Assembly (NCBI RefSeq): GCF_000013745.1
Contig: NC_007925.1
Span: forward strand, 620,001 to 684,000
Direction of reading: 5' to 3'
Source: Rhodopseudomonas_A palustris_F
GTDB lineage: Bacteria; Pseudomonadota; Alphaproteobacteria; Rhizobiales; Xanthobacteraceae
DNA length: 64,000 bases
The notes under the pieces are model-generated. The model saw only the letters and a list, made by a program, of their open reading frames with translations. It was not told where the DNA came from and made no database searches. Each line of letters opens with the position of its first letter. Positions within the stretch are counted from its first letter, which is position 1. The position numbers were made by a program, and so were the translations under genes. Below, in pieces: positions 48,885 through 57,003 of this stretch.

Positions 48885-49949
48885 TCAGACCGGCTGCTTC
48901 GGCGCCGCGGCGGTCAAAGCCGCCGGCTGGTCGCGCTCGTACCAGCCCTTCGAGCGATTGACGATCCACACCACGGTGAGCATCACCGGAACCTCGATCA
49001 GCACGCCGACCACGGTGGCGAGCGCTGCGCCAGACTGGAAGCCGAACAGGCTGATTGCCGCCGCGACCGCGAGTTCGAAGAAATTCGAGGCGCCGATCAG
49101 CGCCGAGGGACCGGCGACGCAATGCTGCTCGCCGGCAATCCGGTTCAGCAGATAGGCGAGCCCGGCGTTGAAATAGACCTGGATCAGGATCGGCACCGCC
49201 AACAGGCCGATGATCAACGGCTGCGCCAGGATCTGCTCGCCCTGGAAGCCGAACAGCAGCACCAGCGTCGCCAGCAGCGCGATCAGCGACAGCGGTTGCA
49301 GTCGGCCGAGCAGCCGCTCTAAGGCCGCCTCGCCGCCGCTTGCGAGCAGGCGGCGACGCAAGATCTGCGCGAATATCACCGGCACCACGATGTACAGCAC
49401 CACCGACAGCAGCAGCGTGCCCCACGGCACGATGATCGACGACAGCCCGAGCAGAAGCCCTACGATCGGCGCAAACGCAAACACCATGATGGTGTCGTTG
49501 AGCGCGACCTGGCTCAGCGTGAAATGCGGCTCGCCCTTCGTCAGGTTCGACCACACGAACACCATCGCGGTGCAGGGCGCCGCAGCCAGGATGATCAGGC
49601 CGGCGATGTAGCTGTCGATCTGATCGGCCGGCAGGTGATCGCGAAACAGATAGCCGATGAACAGCCAGCCCAGCGCTGCCATCGAGAACGGCTTCACCGC
49701 CCAGTTGATGAACAGCGTGACGCCGATGCCGCGCCAATGCTCCTTGACCCGGCCCAGCGCCGCGAAATCGATCTTGATCAGCATCGGCACGATCATCAGC
49801 CAGATCAACGCCGCCACCGGCAGGTTGACCTTGGCGATCTCGGCGGCGGCGATCGTCTGGAAGACGCCCGGCAACAGATGCCCGAGCGCGATGCCGACGA
49901 CAATGCACAGCGCCACCCACAGCGTCAGAAAGCGTTCGAAGATCGACAT
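48885..49949 (-). CDS. acr3: arsenite efflux transporter, ACR3 family
   Basis: A 354-residue inner-membrane permease with about ten helices. The hallmark LAAAPCTAMVFVWSNLTKG (conserved Cys in the fourth helix) marks it as ACR3 and not ArsB. It exports As(III) using proton motive force. It is the last gene of the minus-strand ars operon, 11 bases after the glutaredoxin-type arsC. A conserved-looking NELAVA-type segment (GASNFFELAVAAAISLFGF) lies near the C-terminus. Confidence 0.95.
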   Translation of the reverse strand: MSIFERFLTLWVALCIVVGIALGHLLPGVFQTIAAAEIAKVNLPVAALIWLMIVPMLIKIDFAALGRVKEHWRGIGVTLFINWAVKPFSMAALGWLFIGYLFRDHLPADQIDSYIAGLIILAAAPCTAMVFVWSNLTKGEPHFTLSQVALNDTIMVFAFAPIVGLLLGLSSIIVPWGTLLLSVVLYIVVPVIFAQILRRRLLASGGEAALERLLGRLQPLSLIALLATLVLLFGFQGEQILAQPLIIGLLAVPILIQVYFNAGLAYLLNRIAGEQHCVAGPSALIGASNFFELAVAAAISLFGFQSGAALATVVGVLIEVPVMLTVVWIVNRSKGWYERDQPAALTAAAPKQPV

Positions 49950-49960
49950 GCGTTTGGTCC

Positions 49961-50389
49961 TCAGGCGGTGGCGACGCGACGGCCGCTGGCATCGATCACC
50001 AGTTCGCCGTCTTCCTTATGGAATTCGCCGGCGGTGATCGGCGGCAGAATCTCCAGCACCTCTTCCGAGGGCCGGCACAACTTGACGCCGCGCGGGCTGA
50101 CCACGATCGGGCGGTTGATCAGGATCGGATGCGCCAGCATGGCGTCGAGCAGTTCGTCGTCGCTGAGCGCGGGCGAGTCCAGGCCGAGCTCGGCATAGGG
50201 CGTGCCTTTTTCGCGCAGCAGCGCGCGGGTTCCGAGGCCGATCCGCGCGATCAATTGCTGCAGCATCGCACGCGACGGCGGCGTCTTGAGATATTCGACG
50301 ACGTGCGGCTCGATCCCGGCATGGCGGATCAACGCCAGCGTGTTGCGCGAGGTGCCGCAATCCGGATTGTGATAGATGATGACGTCCAT
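49961..50389 (-). CDS. arsC: arsenate reductase, glutaredoxin-dependent type
   Basis: A 142-residue ArsC of the Grx/GSH-linked kind. The catalytic Cys11 is in IIYHNPDCGTSRNTL, with the three Arg-like positions around KTPPSR, IGLGTRALLRE and ILINRPIVV. It reduces As(V) to As(III) for export by ACR3. The start is at MDVIIYHN (50387-50389). The previous gene encodes the other, phosphatase-like ArsC, so this operon has two unrelated arsenate reductases. Confidence 0.95.
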   Translation of the reverse strand: MDVIIYHNPDCGTSRNTLALIRHAGIEPHVVEYLKTPPSRAMLQQLIARIGLGTRALLREKGTPYAELGLDSPALSDDELLDAMLAHPILINRPIVVSPRGVKLCRPSEEVLEILPPITAGEFHKEDGELVIDASGRRVATA

Positions 50390-50396
50390 GATGGCC

Positions 50397-50924
50397 TCAC
50401 GCCACGTCCGGGCGTCGCGACGACGCGCCATCGGTTTGGCCGATCTCGCGCAACTTGCTGCCGAGCGATAGCGGGTCGAGCCGTTTCAGCGGCAACGCGG
50501 TGAAGATCGAGATGCGGTTCTTCAGGTAGCGCAGCGCGGTGACGAAGGCGGCTTCTTTCATGAAATCCGAGCCCGCGACCTCGGCGGGATCTTCGATGCC
50601 CCAATGCGCGGTCATCGGCTGGCCGGGCCACACCGGGCAACTCTCGCCGGCGGCGTTGTCGCAGACCGTGAAAACGAAATCCATCACCGGCGCATCGGGT
50701 GCCGCAAACTCCTGCCAGCTTTTCGAGCGCAGTCCCTCGGTCGGGTAGTCGAGGCTGCTCAGGACCTTGAGAGCAAATGGATTGACCGCCCCCTTGGGCT
50801 GACTGCCGGCGGAAAATGCCCGGAACTGGCCGCGGCCGTCTTTGCGCAGGATCGATTCGGCGAGGATCGAGCGCGCCGAATTGCCGGTACAGAGGAACAG
50901 GACGTTGTAAATGCGCTCGGCCAT
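50397..50924 (-). CDS. arsC: arsenate reductase, low-molecular-weight phosphatase type
   Basis: A 175-residue LMW-PTPase-fold protein. The P-loop CTGNSARS begins at Cys12, and later Cys residues sit in TVCDNAAGESCPVW, which fit the cysteine relay used by thioredoxin-linked arsenate reductases. It is placed between arsR and the glutaredoxin-type arsC, seven bases from each. A general phosphatase role is unlikely given the operon. Confidence 0.93.
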   Translation of the reverse strand: MAERIYNVLFLCTGNSARSILAESILRKDGRGQFRAFSAGSQPKGAVNPFALKVLSSLDYPTEGLRSKSWQEFAAPDAPVMDFVFTVCDNAAGESCPVWPGQPMTAHWGIEDPAEVAGSDFMKEAAFVTALRYLKNRISIFTALPLKRLDPLSLGSKLREIGQTDGASSRRPDVA

Positions 50925-50931
50925 GTGGCGG

Positions 50932-51273
50932 CTACTCCGTTGGGCAGCATGGGGTGAGGTTGGCGACCAGCGGCGCGCAGACCTCCGGCCGGCTGCCGCA
51001 GCAATCCTGCAGCAGAAACAGCGCGAGGCTCTGAAACCGCGCAAGATCGGCGCGGTAGACGATCGAGCGGCTGCGTCGCGCCGACGATACCAGCCCGGCG
51101 CGGGTCAGGATCGCCAGATGCGACGACATGGTGTTTTGCGGCACCGCCAGCGTGCGGCCGATCTCGCCTGCCGGCAATCCCGCGGGCTCGTGCTTCACCA
51201 GCAGCCGAAACACCTCGAGCCGGGTGGATTGCGCCAGCGCCGCCAGCGCCAGAATGACTTGTTCGGATTCCAT
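50932..51273 (-). CDS. arsR: ArsR-family arsenic-responsive repressor
   Basis: A 113-residue winged-helix repressor. The HTH region is IGRTLAVPQNTMSSHLAILT. Metal-sensing cysteines are near the C-terminus: Cys91-Cys92 and Cys99 in QDCCGSRPEVC, plus Cys109-Cys110. This C-terminal placing differs from the E. coli type (ELCVCDL in the DNA helix) and resembles the Acidithiobacillus ArsR class. The start (51271-51273) lies at the edge of a strong palindrome that is likely its own operator. No clear ribosome site is seen in the palindrome, so a leaderless or upstream start is possible. Confidence 0.92.
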   Translation of the reverse strand: MESEQVILALAALAQSTRLEVFRLLVKHEPAGLPAGEIGRTLAVPQNTMSSHLAILTRAGLVSSARRSRSIVYRADLARFQSLALFLLQDCCGSRPEVCAPLVANLTPCCPTE

Positions 51274-51296
51274 ATATCGATAATTCTCGATATATG
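51271..51296. promoter_or_regulatory. ars operator palindrome
   Basis: A perfect inverted repeat CATATATCGA - TAATTC - TCGATATATG, very AT-rich against the local GC background, covering the arsR start codon. It is the obvious ArsR binding site and would control the whole minus-strand operon by autorepression. Binding would be lifted by As(III). Confidence 0.85.
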
Positions 51297-51304
51297 GCTG
51301 GATG

Positions 51305-51766
51305 TCAAGCGCGGCGGGCGAGCCGGGGGACGTGCCGGGCCACAAGGTGGCGATCGGCGTAGAGCGCCGCCAGCAGCGTTACGACGCCAGCATGGAACAT
51401 CGCGGCGCCGAACCCGACATCGGCGAGATGCCAGATCAGCGCCGGGGCTGTGGCCATCAGCGCCGCGGCCGCCGTGTAGGCCAACGTGAGCGCGGCCGAT
51501 GCGGGGTGGCCGAGCCGCCAGACCACCGCCGCGGCGGCGCCGAGCGCCAGCAGCGCCTTCACCGCCGCCATGAAGCGCAGCAACATGACGAGTTCGTCGC
51601 CGGATTGCGCTTTCGCCGCCGCGACTGAATCGGCCGGCGTGACGAATGCCGCGGCGAGCGCGGCGCCGGCGATGATCAGCGCCACGCTCGCGCGGCGCGG
51701 CAGCGCGGTGCGAGCTTCAAACGAAGCGGCAGCGGCAATCGGAGCGGGCAGCGATGCATCGGTCAT
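51305..51766 (-). CDS. hypothetical membrane protein upstream of arsR
   Basis: A 153-residue protein with about four helices: SVALIIAGAALAAAFVTPAD, LVMLLRFMAAVKALLALGAA, ASAALTLAYTAAAALMATAP and GAAMFHAGVVTLLAALYADR. Start at MTDASLPAPI (51764-51766) with GAGGTG before it. It ends 9 bases before the ars operator, so it reads toward ars, but the palindrome separates the units. Function unknown; no metal-binding motif is clear. Confidence 0.7.
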   Translation of the reverse strand: MTDASLPAPIAAAASFEARTALPRRASVALIIAGAALAAAFVTPADSVAAAKAQSGDELVMLLRFMAAVKALLALGAAAAVVWRLGHPASAALTLAYTAAAALMATAPALIWHLADVGFGAAMFHAGVVTLLAALYADRHLVARHVPRLARRA

Positions 51767-51928
51767 GATCAGCACCTCGATCAGCGTGCGTGGGGCCAAA
51801 GCTCTCCGGGCAAAGCTTAACGTATGATCGGGGGGCCGGCAATTTGCCTGCTGCGCGTGTAATATATAACGCGGAACCATCGCGCCCCGCGCCGCGTTGC
51901 ACTGGCGAAATTTACCGGAGTTTGCGCG

Positions 51929-52135
51929 ATGCGGATGTTTGTCGGAATGATTTTGGGCGCGCTGCTTCTGGTCGCAGGGGTCTACATCTACGATTCGATG
52001 CAGACCTCCAGCGTGGCAAACGGCGAGGTGGCGCAGGCCAATCGCACCATCGTCAATTGGGACGTCGCGCAGACCGATTGGGAAGCGCTGAAGGCGCGGG
52101 TCCAGCGCGACTGGGTCAAGCTGTCGGAGAAATAA
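51929..52135 (+). CDS. small membrane-anchored hypothetical protein
   Basis: A 68-residue protein: N-terminal hydrophobic helix (MRMFVGMILGALLLVAGVYI), then a Trp-rich soluble part with two related halves (RTIVNWDVAQTDWEALKARV and QRDWVKLSEK). Helix and signal-anchor features suggest periplasmic display. I do not recognise a family. It starts after a promoter-like AT-rich stretch (GTGTAATATATAACGCGG). Confidence 0.7.
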   Translation: MRMFVGMILGALLLVAGVYIYDSMQTSSVANGEVAQANRTIVNWDVAQTDWEALKARVQRDWVKLSEK

Positions 52136-52153
52136 TCCGGCCGCGCGTCGACG

Positions 52154-52855
52154 TCATTTCTGCGCCGCGGCCTTGCGGGCGTCGGCAATGGCCAGCGTGA
52201 ACTGCTCCTTGGTGAGCACGCCGGGCACCCGAAATTTCCCCACGATGAACGACGGCGTGCCCTGGAAGCCGAAGGCTTTGGCTTGCGCGTTGTTGCGCGC
52301 CAGGATCGCATCGATCACTTTGCCTTTGCCGGCAAGGTCTGCGGTGGCACGGGCGACGTCGACGCCGGCGGCGCTCAAGGCGTCGCGGATCCCGGCTTCG
52401 CTGAGGCGCGAGGTGAGGCCGATCAACGCCTCATGCGCGACGATGTATTTGTCCTGAAACTTGCTCGCCAGCGTCAACCGCGCGGCATAGATCGAGGCGC
52501 CGCCGAGCACCGGCCAATCCTTGAACACCAGTCTGATCTTGCCGTCCTCCTTCGCCAACGCCCGCAAATCCGGCGCGACCTTGCGGCAATACGGGCACTG
52601 GAAGTCAAAGAATTCCACGATGCTGATGTCGCCGTCGGCATTGCCGGCGACCGGAATCTCCGGATCGCGCAGCACCGCGGTCTCCGACAGCACGTTGTTG
52701 TCGTCGTCGCTTTTGGCCGCCAGCGCGGCGTCCGGCAGCAGCAGCCCCATCCCCAGCAGCAACGTGCCGGTGCCGAGCGCGCCCAGCACGCGGCGGCGGG
52801 TTCCGTCGAGCTTCGCGGCAGGCGGCAGCGGGCGGGCGTCGGGTCCGTCGGTCAT
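52154..52855 (-). CDS. DsbA-family thiol-disulfide oxidoreductase
   Basis: A 233-residue exported thioredoxin-fold protein. The N-terminus has a twin-Arg-like motif and hydrophobic stretch (TRRRVLGALGTGTLLLGMGL), cut near ALAAK. The active site is FFDFQCPYC with Cys87 and Cys90, and the cis-Pro loop is FGFQGTPSFIVG. The layout matches Com1/DsbA-like proteins that oxidise or isomerise periplasmic disulfides. A DsbB gene is 3 kb away (55967-56533) and could be its partner. Its start is 113 bases from the lrgB stop. Confidence 0.92.
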   Translation of the reverse strand: MTDGPDARPLPPAAKLDGTRRRVLGALGTGTLLLGMGLLLPDAALAAKSDDDNNVLSETAVLRDPEIPVAGNADGDISIVEFFDFQCPYCRKVAPDLRALAKEDGKIRLVFKDWPVLGGASIYAARLTLASKFQDKYIVAHEALIGLTSRLSEAGIRDALSAAGVDVARATADLAGKGKVIDAILARNNAQAKAFGFQGTPSFIVGKFRVPGVLTKEQFTLAIADARKAAAQK

Positions 52856-52967
52856 GGCGATCTCCAACCTGCCGTCGGATTGATCAAGGAGAGGAGGCAG
52901 GAGCGTGGCCACATATAGTTGTTGGCGACGACAATGATAGCGCCGCGATCCGCCGTCCTCGCCCACC

Positions 52968-53693
52968 TCAACCATGAAACAGCAACGTCGCCGCCAGCGG
53001 CACCAGCAGCGAGGTCAACAGCGCGTTCAGGCTCATGGCGATGCCGGCGAAGGCGCCGGCCACCGGATTGATTTGGAAGGCTTGCGCGGTGCCGATGCCG
53101 TGCGAGGCGAGCCCCACGGCGAAGCCGCGGGCGCGGAAATCGGTGACCTTCACCAGGTTCATCAGCGGCGTGACGATGATCGCGCCGATGATCCCGGTGA
53201 GGATCACCGCCACCGCGGCGAGCGAGGGATCGGCGTGGATCGATTCGGCAATGCCCATCGCCACCGGCGCGGTCACCGATTTCGGCGTCATCGACAGCAT
53301 CACGATGTCCGGCAGTCCGAAAGCCTTGGCGAGCCCCACCACCGAGCCGATCGCGGTGACGCTGCCGACCACCAGCGCCAGCAGCATCGGCACGATCGCC
53401 GCCATCACCGCGTTGCGGTTCTCGTACAGCGGCACCGCCAGCGCCACCGTCACCGGCCCGAGCAGGAAATGCACGAACTGCGCGCCCTCGAAATAGGTCT
53501 GATACGAGGTGCCGGTCAGCCACAGGAAGATGCCGATCACCCACATCGCGTGCAGCACCGGGTTGGCCAGCGGATTGCGGCGGCTGGCCTGCGACACCGC
53601 GTCGGTCATGGCATAGACCACCAGCGTGGTGGTCAGCCACAGCAACGGGCTTTGCGACAGATACACCCATAGCGCGAACGGATTGTCGATCAC
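52968..53693 (-). CDS. LrgB/CidB-family membrane protein
   Basis: A 241-residue protein with about seven helices: VAVILTGIIGAIIVTPLMNL and the conserved block FGLPDIVMLSMTPKSVTAPV followed by ARGFAVGLASHGIGTAQAFQ. LrgB/CidB proteins with LrgA/CidA control murein hydrolase activity or export of fermentation products such as pyruvate. Four-base overlap with the LrgA-like gene shows coupling. Confidence 0.93.
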   Translation of the reverse strand: MIDNPFALWVYLSQSPLLWLTTTLVVYAMTDAVSQASRRNPLANPVLHAMWVIGIFLWLTGTSYQTYFEGAQFVHFLLGPVTVALAVPLYENRNAVMAAIVPMLLALVVGSVTAIGSVVGLAKAFGLPDIVMLSMTPKSVTAPVAMGIAESIHADPSLAAVAVILTGIIGAIIVTPLMNLVKVTDFRARGFAVGLASHGIGTAQAFQINPVAGAFAGIAMSLNALLTSLLVPLAATLLFHG

Positions 53694-54076
53694 CGCGAAC
53701 CTCGCCAGCGCGCCACCAGCCGCGCCGAGACCACGAAGGTCGCGACCGTCACCAACAGCGTGATGATCACCGAGCCGATCAGCACGCCGGCGATCGCGAG
53801 GCCGTGTTCGCCGATCAGGTCGAGTTTCTGCACCACGCCGACCCCGGCCGGCACGAACATCAGCGACATGTTGGCGAGCAGCACCTTGGCGGCTTTTTCG
53901 ACACCGTCATTGCGCAGCGGCCCGACCTCGAGCAGCGACAGCTTGTCGCGCGCCAGCAGCAGCGTCAGCAGCAGCAACAGCCCGACCACCGGACCCGGCA
54001 GCGCCAGCCCGAGGCCACGCACCAGCACCTCGCCGGCCAATTGGCACAGCAGGATCAGGCCGAGACTTGCGATCAT
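53690..54076 (-). CDS. LrgA/CidA-family holin-like protein
   Basis: A 128-residue membrane protein with four helices: MIASLGLILLCQLAGEVLVR, the conserved LPGPVVGLLLLLTLLLARDK, SLMFVPAGVGVVQKLDLIGE and VIITLLVTVATFVVSARLVA. The start is placed at MIASLGLI (54074-54076) because the 16 upstream residues are not membrane-like. It is the first gene of the lrgA-lrgB pair. Confidence 0.92.
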   Translation of the reverse strand: MIASLGLILLCQLAGEVLVRGLGLALPGPVVGLLLLLTLLLARDKLSLLEVGPLRNDGVEKAAKVLLANMSLMFVPAGVGVVQKLDLIGEHGLAIAGVLIGSVIITLLVTVATFVVSARLVARWRGSR

Positions 54077-54137
54077 CGCTCGCCCCGCGGGCACGGTCGG
54101 CGGACGGCCGAGCCCGCAGCGCAAGGCCGGCGCGCGG

Positions 54138-54635
54138 TTACGCGCCTTTCAGTTTCTTGTTGCATTCGCTCCAGTAGCCGCCGCCCTTTTGAATCCAGCG
54201 CAGTCCGCCAGTGGCGTTGCTGGCCTTGTTGAGTTTCCATTGATCCGCGCAGGTGTGCAACCTGGCGCGCGACGCGGTCTCCTTTGCGTATTTCGCATCC
54301 ACCGTCGAGGGGAAAACCGCGGGCGTTGCGGGCGCCGCCGCTGCGGCTCCCGACGTTTTCGCCGCCGCGGACTTTTCGGTCGCGGGTTTGGCTTCCGCGG
54401 CCTTGGGCTCGGCGGAGCCTGCCGCCGGTGCCGCGGCGGCATCGGCGCCGCATTGCTCTTTGCGGAAATCGTTCCAGCTCTGGCCGTTCAGCGTCCCGGC
54501 GGTCTTGGCCGCCTGATATTTGGCGCTGCATTGCTGCGAGGTCAGCGCCTGCGCCGGCCAAGTGGCCGCAAACAGCGTCGCGCCGCAAACCGCGACCGCG
54601 CTGAACAGGGCTGTGAAGTGGGCTTGCTTCGTCAT
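54138..54635 (-). CDS. secreted hypothetical protein with Ala-rich linker
   Basis: A 165-residue secreted protein, starting MTKQAHFTALFSAVAVCGAT (54633-54635), cut near AQALTS. Two short similar Cys-containing modules (QQCSAKYQAAKTAGTLNGQS and HTCADQWKLNKASNATGGLR) are joined by a long Ala/Pro-rich linker (about 70-115). The repeats look like a PsiF-like or small 'Q-C-x-A-K-Y' periplasmic motif common in Bradyrhizobium. Role unknown. A longer minus-strand frame through this region (to 56441) is a shadow of other genes. Confidence 0.75.
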   Translation of the reverse strand: MTKQAHFTALFSAVAVCGATLFAATWPAQALTSQQCSAKYQAAKTAGTLNGQSWNDFRKEQCGADAAAAPAAGSAEPKAAEAKPATEKSAAAKTSGAAAAAPATPAVFPSTVDAKYAKETASRARLHTCADQWKLNKASNATGGLRWIQKGGGYWSECNKKLKGA

Positions 54636-54905
54636 CGGGGCTCTCCTGTCACCAAGCGAACAACCGCATCCTAGCGAGACCGGCGCGGCTGACAACGCGT
54701 TCGTGCTCCCGAACCGAATGATCAGAAGCGCTCGGAGCGAAGTGGTGCGGAACGCGGCTGCGCCGCGCATTGCTGCGTGGCGTCCGTTACGATTGTCGGT
54801 CTTGACGGTATTTGCGATAACGCGGGCCTTGCTGCTGCAAGCCCCTGTCAAATTGCAGCTTCCGCAGTCCAGCTTTGTGGTCTCGCTTTGCAACGCCCAG
54901 TCTCG

Positions 54906-55970
54906 ATGCCGATTGCCATGCCAAGCCGCGCGCAAGTGCTGCAAGTCCTTGAGACACTGGCAATCGGCGCCGCCGGCGGCGCGCTGTTCTATTGGGCGGA
55001 GCTGCCCGGCGGGTTGATCACCGGGGCGATGATCGCGGTTGCCTCGGTCGGCATGGCCGGTCGCCCGCTCGGACTTCCGCAGCCGATGGCGCATGCGATC
55101 TTGATGACGCTGGGGCTGTCGCTGGGCGCCATGGTGTCGCCGCAGCTGATCAAGAATCTCAGCGCCTACCCGATGACCATCGCGCTGTTGGCGCTGGCCA
55201 CGGCGTGCTCGACCTTGGTCAGCAGCCTGTATCTGCAACGCATCCATGGCTGGGATCGCACCTCGGCGCTGCTGGCAGGCAGTCCCGGCGCGCTGTCGCA
55301 GATCGTCATGCTGGCTTCCGAGCGAAAAGCCGACGTGCCCGGCATCGCGGTGGTGCAGATCATGCGGGTGATCATCCTGACCGCCGGCGTGCCGCTGTTT
55401 CTCACCGCCACCGGAATGATGGCGCATGGCCCGTTGCCGTCGCGCGGCATCGCCGCGACGCCGCTGGCGCTGGCCGAACTCGCTGCGGTCGGCGTCGCCG
55501 CCGCCTTGTTGCTGCGGCTGGTGAATTTTCCGGCCAGCTGGATGTTCGGCGCGATGCTCGGCTCCGCGGTGCTGCACGGCGCCGGCTGGGTCGACGGCAC
55601 GCTGCCGCAATGGGCCTATGTGGCGGCCTTGACCGGGATCGGCACGCTGATCGGGGCGCGGTTCAGCAAGATCAGGACCCGCACCATCGTCAGCCATATC
55701 GGCGCGGCGCTGGGCTCTTTCGCGGTGGCGATGACGATCTCGGCGTGCTTCGTCGCGGCGATCGCCTTCACCATGCCGGTGCGGATCGGCGACGTCGTGG
55801 TGGCGTTTTCGCCGGGTGCGATGGACGCGATGATGGCGCTGGCGCTGACGCTGCACGTCGATCCGGTGTTCGTCGGCGCGCACCATCTGGCGCGCTTCAT
55901 TTTTGTCTCGCTGGTGACGCCCGGCATCATCCATCTGTTCGGCAAAGGGCCGGACGATCTCGACGACTAG
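54906..55970 (+). CDS. AbrB-family membrane protein (COG3180)
   Basis: A 354-residue integral membrane protein with two AbrB-duplication repeats and about nine helices. The repeats show FYWAELPGGLITGAMIAVAS (first) and LLLRLVNFPASWMFGAMLGS (second), with SAYPMTIALLALATACSTLV and AFSPGAMDAMMALAL. Family members were once linked to ammonia monooxygenase and are now viewed as regulators or transporters of unknown substrate. Start MPIAMPSRAQ (54906); MPSRAQ (54918) is also possible. Convergent with dsbB, overlapping it by four bases. Confidence 0.88.
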   Translation: MPIAMPSRAQVLQVLETLAIGAAGGALFYWAELPGGLITGAMIAVASVGMAGRPLGLPQPMAHAILMTLGLSLGAMVSPQLIKNLSAYPMTIALLALATACSTLVSSLYLQRIHGWDRTSALLAGSPGALSQIVMLASERKADVPGIAVVQIMRVIILTAGVPLFLTATGMMAHGPLPSRGIAATPLALAELAAVGVAAALLLRLVNFPASWMFGAMLGSAVLHGAGWVDGTLPQWAYVAALTGIGTLIGARFSKIRTRTIVSHIGAALGSFAVAMTISACFVAAIAFTMPVRIGDVVVAFSPGAMDAMMALALTLHVDPVFVGAHHLARFIFVSLVTPGIIHLFGKGPDDLDD

Positions 55971-56533
55971 GCCTGGCGCTTCGTCGCGGCCACCGCGCCA
56001 CCCCCGGCCAGGGCCGCCATCGTCAATGAAATCAGCACGTTGTAGCCGGCCAGCGAGAGCCCGAGGAAGCGCCATTGCACTTCGTCGCAGCGGATCACCT
56101 TGACCGTATCGAGCTGGTCGAGCAGCCCGCCGCGGCTGAAATCGACGATCGGACCGCTGCAATCGCTGGGCCCCGGCCAAAACCCCCATTCGACCCCGGC
56201 GTGATAGACGCCGAGCCCGGCATTGCCGAGCATCAGCAGCGCCAGCACCGCCAGGCCGCCGACCAGCAAAGCCCGCGCCGCACCGCGGCCGGCGGCGATC
56301 GCGATCACCACCGCGAGCGGAACCGCCAGATAATAGGCGTAGCGCTGCTCCAGGCAGAGCGGGCAGGGCACGATGTTCAGCACCAGTTGAAAGAACAACG
56401 CGCCGGCCATCGCCGCCGCACCGATCGCCGCAACCAGCCACGCCGCGATCCGCGCCGGATTGCGCCGGGCTCCTGCCGGCCGAGCGGTGCCGGGGGTCTC
56501 AGCCGCCAGATTGTTCAGCGCCACGGCAAACAT
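55967..56533 (-). CDS. dsbB: disulfide bond formation protein DsbB
   Basis: A 188-residue inner-membrane protein with four helices. Cysteine pairs are present as PCPLC after the first helix and as SDC plus RCDE in the second periplasmic loop, the standard DsbB arrangement passing electrons from DsbA to quinone. The N-terminal 30 residues are basic and cytoplasmic. It may re-oxidise the DsbA-like protein at 52154-52855. Confidence 0.93.
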   Translation of the reverse strand: MFAVALNNLAAETPGTARPAGARRNPARIAAWLVAAIGAAAMAGALFFQLVLNIVPCPLCLEQRYAYYLAVPLAVVIAIAAGRGAARALLVGGLAVLALLMLGNAGLGVYHAGVEWGFWPGPSDCSGPIVDFSRGGLLDQLDTVKVIRCDEVQWRFLGLSLAGYNVLISLTMAALAGGGAVAATKRQA

Positions 56534-56741
56534 TCTCCTGTTCAGCCTGCCTCCTACCGCTCGGCGTCGGCGCTGTCGAGCCGGACGCGATCAAAGCCGG
56601 GTGTTTGCCGCACGGCGGTTGCAAAGTTGCGGGTATTTGCCGGTGCAGTGTTTGCGATCGGCGGCCGGCTGCGGGTTGACCGCGCGGGCGCGCCAGCTAT
56701 ATTCCGCCCGCTTCGTGACTGCGGCTTGCCACGGTCCGAGG

Positions 56742-56826
56742 GCCCCTGTGGCGGAACTGGTAGACGCGCTCGACTCAAAATCGAGTTCCGCAAGGAGTGC
56801 TGGTTCGATTCCGGCCAGGGGCACCA
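56742..56826 (+). tRNA. tRNA-Leu (anticodon CAA), CCA encoded
   Basis: An 85-base class II tRNA: acceptor GCCCCTG / CAGGGGC, D-arm GCGGAACTGGTAGACGCG, anticodon loop CTCAAAA (CAA), a short variable arm, T-arm GGTTCGATTCC, and CCA. It decodes TTG. A P4-type integrase gene begins 177 bases downstream, so its 3' end is the likely attachment site. Confidence 0.96.
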
Positions 56827-56921
56827 TCCTACCGTCCGCCCTCGTTCGCCGACGTCCATTTTCATCAATAAAGTCAGGCACAAATCGCATTTTGCGTGCG
56901 CGGTCGTTCGCCCGGATTTCC

Positions 56922-56978
56922 TGGTATCCGGACCAATTCATGGTATCCTTCATGGTAGATTGCGGGGGTCATGGTATC
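56922..56978. repeat. TGGTATC direct repeats before the integrase gene
   Basis: TGGTATC occurs at 56922, 56941 and 56972, with a variant TGGTAGA at 56953, giving spacings of 19, 12 and 19 bases. They lie just before the integrase start and may be arm-type binding or autoregulation sites. Confidence 0.45.
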
Positions 56979-57003
56979 GTGATTTTTGGGTGGAATCGAA
57001 CCC

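Noticed and set aside
54138..56441. A 767-codon minus-strand frame
   Set aside because: Most of it is antisense to the AbrB-type gene and overlaps dsbB out of frame. Only the last 165 codons (from 54635) form a real secreted protein.
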